Part shown: positions 14,294-19,133 of the stretch, in pieces
Position numbering within the stretch: position 1 is the stretch's first letter
Layout: each line of letters starts with the position of its first letter
NCBI GenBank assembly: GCA_900553475.1
Contig: USEF01000012.1
Location: forward strand, 1 to 19,133
From: an uncultured Collinsella sp.
GTDB taxonomy: Bacteria > Actinomycetota > Coriobacteriia > Coriobacteriales > Coriobacteriaceae
Reading direction: 5' to 3'
Length of the DNA: 19,133 nucleotides
Translations under genes and position numbers: made by a program
Notes under the pieces: model-generated
What the model was told of the DNA's origin: nothing
The model's database searches: none
What the model saw: only the letters and a program-made list of their open reading frames with translations

Positions 14294-14794
14294 ATGGATA
14301 TCCAACTTAAGACGGGATGCTTTGATGACGCGGCGTTGGTGCGCCGCGTCGTTTTTATGGACGAGCAGGGCTACGAGAATGAGTTCGACGCTATCGACGA
14401 GGATCCAAACTGCATTCATGTGACGCTCTATGTAGACGGCGAGCTTGCCGGTTGCTCGCGCGTGTTTCCCGAAGAGCTTGAGCGCGTGGCTGACGCAGAG
14501 GCCCCGGTGTTGCCGGCATGCAACATGGACGAAGGCGTTGCGGCGGGGGAGACCTACATTATGGGGCGCGTCGCCGTGCTGCCGGCTATGCGTCGTCGCG
14601 GACTGGCGAGTGCGATCGTGGAGACCAGTGCTTCGTGTGCACGCGATGCCGGCGCCAAGCTTATTAAGCTGCATGCGCAGGAATACGTGCTGCCGCTCTA
14701 TGTAAAGGCGGGCTAAACGCAAATTGCCCCGGTAGATTACGAAGACGAGGGCCAGCCCCATGTCTGGATGGCCAAGCGCGTAGATGGCAGATAG
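14294..14794 (+). pseudogene. GNAT-family N-acetyltransferase with premature stop
   Basis: GNAT enzymes transfer an acetyl group from acetyl-CoA to an amine; the substrate here is unknown. The ATG at 14294 follows AAAGG at six bases. The reading frame gives 140 residues, with strand 4 and the acetyl-CoA loop (IMGRVAVLPAMRRRGLASAIVE, residues about 89-110), and stops at TAA 14714-14716 just after LPLYVKAG. The same frame then continues for 25 codons (TQIAPVDYEDEGQPHVWMAKR) to TAG at 14792-14794. ElaA/YjcF-type GNATs normally read G-Y-x...DEGIPH-x-x-M here, so the TAA has very likely replaced a tyrosine codon. The lost strand is part of the GNAT core, so the 140-residue product is probably impaired. 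Sequencing error is possible. Confidence 0.8.
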
Positions 14795-14832
14795 GGACGT
14801 TCCTTTTCTGCCGGCAGCTGGGGACACTCCTT
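14794..14832. repeat. GGGAC...TCCTT repeat around a palindrome
   Basis: GGGACGTTCCTT (14794-14805) and GGGACACTCCTT (14821-14832) flank the perfect palindrome CTGCCGGCAG (14808-14817). The arrangement resembles a small dispersed intergenic repeat. Only one copy lies in the window, so this cannot be tested here. Confidence 0.35.
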
Positions 14833-14941
14833 GGCAATTGACGCATTGGAGCGCTCGGACATACAGTTTTTCGATTCCGTATGTATATATGCGCGCTATT
14901 GGGTTATAAAATCTAAGTCTGAACATAGCAGGTCTGCGATG

Positions 14942-14966
14942 CGGCTCGGGCAACCGGGCCGTTTTT
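14942..14966 (+). terminator. terminator-like hairpin in the htpG leader
   Basis: An 8-bp stem (14942-14949 with 14954-14961, CGGCTCGG / CCGGGCCG) with a GCAA tetraloop is followed by TTTTT. It ends 30 bases before the htpG start with no room for a promoter between. It could terminate upstream transcription or act as an attenuator for htpG. The flanks GTCTGC and GCGGAC can also pair around it, making a longer hairpin. Confidence 0.7.
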
Positions 14967-14996
14967 GCGGACGGGGGTAGCGCGAAAGGACTGCAC

Positions 14997-17021
14997 ATGC
15001 GTCAATTTAAGACCGAGAGCAAAAAACTGCTCGACCTCATGATCAACTCCATCTACACCAATAAGGAAATCTTCCTGCGCGAGCTTATCTCTAACGCGAG
15101 CGACGCCGTCGACAAGCTCAACTTTAAGAGCCTGCAGGATCCGAGCGTCAAGATCAACCAGGGCGACCTGGCCATTCGCGTCTCCTTTGATAAAGACGCC
15201 CGCACCATTACCATCTCGGATAACGGCATTGGCATGACCGCCGAGGAGCTCGAGCGCAATCTGGGCACCATCGCCCATTCCGGCTCCGAGGAGTTTAAGA
15301 CCGAGAACGCCGAGCAGCAGGGCTCCGATGTCGACATCATCGGCCAGTTTGGCGTGGGCTTCTACTCTGCCTTTATGGTTGCCAGCCATGTGAAGGTCGT
15401 CAGCCGCGCCTATGGCGAGGATGTCGCCCATGTGTGGGAATCCGACGGTCTTGAGGGCTACACCATCGAGGACGGTGAGCGCGCCGAGCACGGTACCGAT
15501 GTCATCCTGACGCTGCGCGAGAACGAGAAGCTCGATGCCGACGGCGAGGCCGAGACCTACGATCGCTTCCTGACCGAGTGGGGTCTCAAGAGCCTGATTC
15601 AGCAGTACAGCAACTATGTGCGCTACCCGATTCAGATGATGGTGTCCAAGAGCCGCCAGAAACCCAAGCCCGAGGACGCCGGCGACGATTACAAGCCCGA
15701 GTACGAGGACTACCAGGAGCTCGAGACCGTCAATTCCATGACACCGATCTGGAAGAAGCGCAGCTCCGATGTCGAGCAGAAGGACTACGACGAGTTCTAC
15801 AAGTCCACGTTCCACGACTTTGACGATCCTGCGCGCACCATCAGCTTCCATGCCGAGGGCACGCTCGAGTACGATGCCCTGCTGTTTGTGCCGGGCCGCG
15901 CGCCGTTCGATCTGTACAGCAAGGATTACGAGAAGGGTCTGGCACTCTACAGCTCCAACGTCCTGATCATGGAGAAGTGCGACGACCTGCTGCCCGACTA
16001 CTACAACTTTGTCCGCGGTGTCGTGGATTCCGCCGACGTGTCGCTCAACATCTCGCGCGAGACGCTGCAGCAGAACCGTCAGCTCAAGGCCATCGCCAAG
16101 CGTGTGGAAAAGAAGATCACCGCCGACCTTGAGGATATGCGTGACAACGACCGCGAGGCCTACGAGAAGTTCTTTGAGAACTTTGGCCGCGGTCTTAAGT
16201 ACGGCATCTACTCGAGCTATGGCATGAAGGCCGATGAGCTCGCCGACCTGCTGCTGTTCTGGTCTGCCAAGGAGCAGAAGATGATTACCCTGGCCGAGTA
16301 TGCCAAGGGCATGTCCGAGGATCAGAAGGCCATTTACTACGCCGCCGGCGACTCGCGTGAGCGCTTGGCCAAGATGCCCGTGGTAAAGGGCGTGCTCGAC
16401 CGCGGCTATGACGTGCTGCTGCTGACGCAGGACGTGGATGAGTTCACATTCCAGGCTATGCGTGAGTACGTTGCCGCCGATATGCCCAAGATCTACGAGG
16501 ACGATGCTGCCCGCGAGGCTGCCGAGAAGGCCGTGGCCGACGGTGCAGAGCCCGAGGTCGAGGATCGTCATCTGGAGCTCAAGAACGTTGCAACCGGTGA
16601 TCTTGACCTGGCGACCGAGGACGAGAAGAAGGAGGCCGAGGACGCCACCAAGGAGAACGAGGACCTCTTTAGCGCCATGAAGGAGGCGCTCGGCGACAAG
16701 GTCGAGAAGGTCGCCGTCTCTGCGCGCCTGACCGATGCTCCCGCGTGCATCACCACCGAGGGCCCGCTTTCGCTCGAGATGGAGAAGGTGCTCCAGAAGG
16801 GTCCCGAGGGCGCGCCCGACGGTATGCCCAAGAGCCAGCGCGTGCTCGAGCTCAACGCCAAGCACCCGGTCTTTGCCAAGCTCGTCGCTGCCCAGAAGGC
16901 GGGCGACACCGACAAGATCAAGCAGTACTCCGGCCTGCTCTATGACCAGGCCCTGCTGGTCGAGGGCGTTTTGCCCGAGGACCCCGTGGCCTTCGCGGCG
17001 ACTGTCTGCAACTTGATGTAG
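14997..17021 (+). CDS. htpG: molecular chaperone HtpG (Hsp90 family)
   Basis: HtpG is the bacterial Hsp90, an ATP-driven dimeric chaperone of the cytoplasm. The GHKL nucleotide site is intact: Glu29 and Asn33 region (ELISNASDAVDK), DNGIGM (75-80) and GQFGVGFYSAFMVA (116-129). The middle domain carries the conserved catalytic arginine region (VDSADVSLNISRETLQQNRQL). At 674 residues it is longer than the usual 620-640, owing to an acidic stretch around residues 508-560 (rich in E, D, K) between the middle and C-terminal dimerisation domains. The ATG at 14997 follows AAAGGA at six bases. No CIRCE inverted repeat (TTAGCACTC type) was seen upstream. The gene is monocistronic and followed by a perfect 12-bp hairpin. 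Confidence 0.96.
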   Translation: MRQFKTESKKLLDLMINSIYTNKEIFLRELISNASDAVDKLNFKSLQDPSVKINQGDLAIRVSFDKDARTITISDNGIGMTAEELERNLGTIAHSGSEEFKTENAEQQGSDVDIIGQFGVGFYSAFMVASHVKVVSRAYGEDVAHVWESDGLEGYTIEDGERAEHGTDVILTLRENEKLDADGEAETYDRFLTEWGLKSLIQQYSNYVRYPIQMMVSKSRQKPKPEDAGDDYKPEYEDYQELETVNSMTPIWKKRSSDVEQKDYDEFYKSTFHDFDDPARTISFHAEGTLEYDALLFVPGRAPFDLYSKDYEKGLALYSSNVLIMEKCDDLLPDYYNFVRGVVDSADVSLNISRETLQQNRQLKAIAKRVEKKITADLEDMRDNDREAYEKFFENFGRGLKYGIYSSYGMKADELADLLLFWSAKEQKMITLAEYAKGMSEDQKAIYYAAGDSRERLAKMPVVKGVLDRGYDVLLLTQDVDEFTFQAMREYVAADMPKIYEDDAAREAAEKAVADGAEPEVEDRHLELKNVATGDLDLATEDEKKEAEDATKENEDLFSAMKEALGDKVEKVAVSARLTDAPACITTEGPLSLEMEKVLQKGPEGAPDGMPKSQRVLELNAKHPVFAKLVAAQKAGDTDKIKQYSGLLYDQALLVEGVLPEDPVAFAATVCNLM

Positions 17022-17399
17022 TTGGTCGTTACGCGGTTTTACCAAACCGCGTAACAGCTCGACGCTGCAAGCCCGCCAGAGCGGCAATCTGCCTTTCAAC
17101 TTCGGCGGCATGACCAGAAGGTCAATGCCGCCTCGCTTCACGGCACCTTGCCTCACCAGCTGGCTTCTCGCTGACGTTGAGGTGACCTGTGGGGTTACCG
17201 CTGTTGTTGCGAAGATTTCCGATACGGCGAGCTGCTCCGATAACACGTTTGCTTGCTTGGCTTGAGTGCTTCGCTCTTGGCTGTACTTGGCGATTTGCAA
17301 CTTTTCAATTGACGGCTCGCGTTTCTGTGAGGGGGCGCGGGCCGGTTTTCTATCAGCCCTATTGACTTGGCGGGCTGTCGTAAGAAAGGGAAGGCTCCT
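17022..17399. other. 378-base structured non-coding block after htpG
   Basis: No gene with a ribosome binding site was found here. Three hairpins stand out: a perfect 12-bp stem (17028-17039 with 17044-17055), a hairpin from GGCGGCAT/ATGCCGCC plus GACC/GGTC (17104-17132), and GGTGACC/GGTTACC with one wobble pair (17181-17199). Around 17250-17292 CTTGGC occurs three times. The last 30 bases hold the ribosome binding site of the epimerase gene. Base use appears different from the neighbouring genes. Dispersed repeat, structured RNA and decayed element are all possible. Confidence 0.5.
17028..17055 (+). terminator. htpG 3' hairpin
   Basis: GTTACGCGGTTT (17028-17039) and AAACCGCGTAAC (17044-17055) pair perfectly around TACC, six bases after the htpG stop. 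There is no U-tract, so it may stabilise the mRNA 3' end or be part of a repeat rather than terminate by itself. Confidence 0.5.
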
Positions 17400-18281
17400 A
17401 TGGAGTTTGTTCTTGATAACGGTTCTATCCGCGTAGCACTGAGCACGGCGGGCGGGTCGTTCACTTCTATTGCGGCCAACGGCCGTGAGTACCTGTGGCA
17501 GGGTGACCCGGCGGTCTGGTCGGGCCAGGCACCCATTTGTTTCCCGATCTGCGGCGGCCTTCGTGACGGTCGCGCAATGACCACGGGCGGCCGCGAGGTC
17601 AAGCTCGCCCGCCACGGCTTTGCTCGCAAGCAGGAGTGGAAGCTCGAGGAGCAGAGCGACAACATGGTTGCGCTGAGCTTAAGCTCTGCCGACCATGCCG
17701 AGTTGCTCGAGCAGTACCCGTATCCGTTTAAGATCGTTGCTCGTTACACGATCGATGCGGAGAAGGTGGCCGTGTCGTACGAGGTGACCAATGAGGGCAC
17801 CGAGGACATGCCGTTCTTTGTGGGCGGTCACCCTGGCTTTAAGTGCCCGCTTGACGAGGGCGAGTCCTACGACGACTACGAGCTCCGTTTTGAGCAGCGC
17901 GAGGCCGCCGAGCTCTGTACTGCCGTTCCCTCGACGGGCCTGATTGATGTTGAGCATCGCAGCAAGAACCCGATGGTTGGCCATGACCTGCCGCTGACCC
18001 ACGAACTCTTTGACTTCGCAGAGACCATCTTTGACGTGCTCGAGAGCCACGTGGTTACGCTTACCAAGAAAACCGAGGACAAGGGCGTGCGCCTGACGTT
18101 CCCCGATATGCCATACCTGATTGTGTGGAGCAAGCCCGAGGGCGACTTTGTGGCCGTGGAACCGTGGGGCGGCCTGTCCACCTGCTCCGACGAGGACGAT
18201 ATTCTGGAGCACAAGCGCGGCTGCCTGGTGGCCAAGCCGGGAGAGACCGTCACCCGCGGCTTTGAGATCGAGATCCTTTAA
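17400..18281 (+). CDS. aldose 1-epimerase family protein (LacX-like)
   Basis: Members of this family interconvert alpha and beta forms of sugars such as galactose, or act on hexose-6-phosphates, in the cytoplasm. The 293-residue length and the motifs RHGFARKQEW (His72), GGHPGF (His144) and VAVEPWGG (Glu254) mark the catalytic histidines and glutamate. It resembles the shorter LacX-type proteins more than classical GalM (about 340 residues). The ATG at 17400 follows AGGGAAGG at five bases; an in-frame TTG at 17367 lies upstream but has no site. A LacC-like kinase follows after 53 bases, the same pairing as lacX/lacC in lactococcal tagatose operons. No clear promoter was found in the structured block upstream. 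Confidence 0.88.
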   Translation: MEFVLDNGSIRVALSTAGGSFTSIAANGREYLWQGDPAVWSGQAPICFPICGGLRDGRAMTTGGREVKLARHGFARKQEWKLEEQSDNMVALSLSSADHAELLEQYPYPFKIVARYTIDAEKVAVSYEVTNEGTEDMPFFVGGHPGFKCPLDEGESYDDYELRFEQREAAELCTAVPSTGLIDVEHRSKNPMVGHDLPLTHELFDFAETIFDVLESHVVTLTKKTEDKGVRLTFPDMPYLIVWSKPEGDFVAVEPWGGLSTCSDEDDILEHKRGCLVAKPGETVTRGFEIEIL

Positions 18282-18298
18282 CGAGCTATCGTATGTTT

Positions 18299-18318
18299 GG
18301 GGCGGGTTATGCCGCCCC
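18299..18318 (+). other. intercistronic hairpin between epimerase and kinase genes
   Basis: GGGGCGG (18299-18305) pairs with CCGCCCC (18312-18318) around a 6-base loop. No U-tract follows and the kinase ribosome binding site starts a few bases later, so it is more likely an mRNA processing or stability element than a terminator. Confidence 0.5.
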
Positions 18319-18334
18319 GGAACAGGAGTTCAAC

Positions 18335-19133
18335 ATGATTCTGACCGTTACCATGAACCCGTCGATTGATACGCGCTATCAGCTCGACAAGCTGATCATC
18401 GACGATGTTAACCGTGTGACACCCGAAAAGACCGCTGGCGGCAAGGGCCTCAACGTGAGTCGCGTGCTGCTGCAGCTGGGTGACGACGTGCTCGCGACCG
18501 GCCTGCTCGGCGGCCATATGGGTGCCTATATGGCCGAGCTTATGGATGCCGACGGCGTCAAGAACGACTTTGTGCCTATTACCGGTGAGACGCGCATCTG
18601 CCTGAATATCCTGCACGAGGGTAATCAGACCGAGCTGCTGGAGAGCGGCCCGCAGATCGCCCCGGCCGAGCTCGAGGCCTTTACGGCCAAGTTCGCCGAG
18701 CTCGCAGCGAAGGCGGACGTCGTGACGCTTTCGGGCTCGCTGCCGCGTGGCGTCGATGCCGGCTACTATGCCGAGCTCGTCAAGATCGCCGAGGAGGCGG
18801 GCGCCAAGGTGCTGCTCGACACCTCGGGCGCATCGCTGGAGGCCGCGCTGGAGTCCGACGCTAAGCCTGAGCTCGTAAAGCCCAACCTGACCGAGATTAA
18901 CGGCCTGCTGGGTACGTCCTTTACGACCGATGATGTCGATGCCCTGCGCGAGGCGCTCGCCGCCGATGACCGTTTTGCCGGTATCCCCTGGGTTGTCGTT
19001 TCGATGGGCGCTGCCGGTTCGGTTGGCTTCCATGAGGGTCGCGCGTTCCGCGCCAAGACGCCCGCGATTGCGGCTGTGAACGCAACGGGTTCCGGCGACT
19101 CGACCATCGCCGGCTTTGCACATGCCATTGCTG
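18335..19133 (+). CDS. lacC: PfkB-family kinase, probable tagatose-6-phosphate kinase (partial)
   Basis: LacC phosphorylates tagatose-6-phosphate to tagatose-1,6-bisphosphate with ATP in galactose/lactose catabolism; close relatives are 1-phosphofructokinases. The frame runs to the window edge, giving 266 codons of an expected 310 or so. The N-terminus MILTVTMNPSIDTRYQLDKL, the TAGGKGLNVSRVL substrate loop, LPRGVD, and the GSGDST catalytic and anion-hole motif (AVNATGSGDSTIAG) are all clear. Wording such as ATGLLGG, KNDFVPITGETR and TELLESGP follows LacC more than FruK. The ATG at 18335 follows CAGGAG at six bases. It is probably co-transcribed with the epimerase gene. Confidence 0.85.
   Translation, partial: MILTVTMNPSIDTRYQLDKLIIDDVNRVTPEKTAGGKGLNVSRVLLQLGDDVLATGLLGGHMGAYMAELMDADGVKNDFVPITGETRICLNILHEGNQTELLESGPQIAPAELEAFTAKFAELAAKADVVTLSGSLPRGVDAGYYAELVKIAEEAGAKVLLDTSGASLEAALESDAKPELVKPNLTEINGLLGTSFTTDDVDALREALAADDRFAGIPWVVVSMGAAGSVGFHEGRAFRAKTPAIAAVNATGSGDSTIAGFAHAIA

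Noticed and set aside
14913..17615. 900-residue open frame on the minus strand
   Set aside because: It is opposite htpG, whose protein is unmistakable. Long antisense frames are expected in DNA with high third-position GC, and the frame has no supported start.
1..19133. CRISPR arrays, insertion sequences, phage genes
   Set aside because: No regularly spaced direct repeats, transposase, integrase or phage structural gene was found on either strand.

Overview
The window reads as chromosomal DNA of a high-GC Gram-positive gut bacterium, most likely Collinsella or a close relative in the Coriobacteriia. This is inferred from codon usage rich in G or C at third positions, near-universal Shine-Dalgarno sequences, and the gene families present: SerRS, VanRS-like and PhoBR-like two-component systems, HtpG, a capsule-type tyrosine kinase module and a LacX/LacC pair. 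No database search was possible. No phage, IS element, CRISPR array or rRNA is visible.

Layout. At 1-300 a 57-residue membrane protein lies on the minus strand, divergent from serS (366-1649), which ends in a strong terminator. An unrecognised 125-residue protein follows, then tRNA-Arg(ACG), a terminator, a 145-base structured gap and an 813-residue TPR-like protein (2540-4981). tRNA-Ser(GCT) with promoter and terminator comes next. A secreted serine D,D-carboxypeptidase (minus strand, ends 5298) is divergent from a VanR/VanS-like pair (6836-8795). After that come a PstB phosphate ATPase gene broken by one missing base (8899-9773) and a PhoB/PhoR-like pair (9838-11994). A three-gene polysaccharide-control operon (Wzz-like, BY-kinase, PHP phosphatase; 12190-14254) is not followed by any sugar biosynthesis genes. 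An acetyltransferase with a premature stop (14294-14794), htpG (14997-17021), a structured 378-base non-coding block, a LacX-like aldose epimerase (17400-18281) and a LacC-like tagatose-6-phosphate kinase cut by the window edge (from 18335) complete it.

Themes. Much of the centre concerns the envelope and its signalling: peptidoglycan trimming next to a glycopeptide-type sensor pair, phosphate sensing, and tyrosine-phosphorylation control of surface polysaccharide. The most unusual signals are: (i) both tRNA genes are followed, about 65-68 bases past the T-arm and beyond the terminator, by an inverted copy of the T-arm; (ii) the VanRS-like pair sits opposite a D,D-carboxypeptidase with no vanHAX genes; (iii) two genes, pstB and the GNAT gene, each carry one disrupting lesion; (iv) htpG has a terminator-like hairpin in its leader; (v) the block after htpG holds several strong hairpins.
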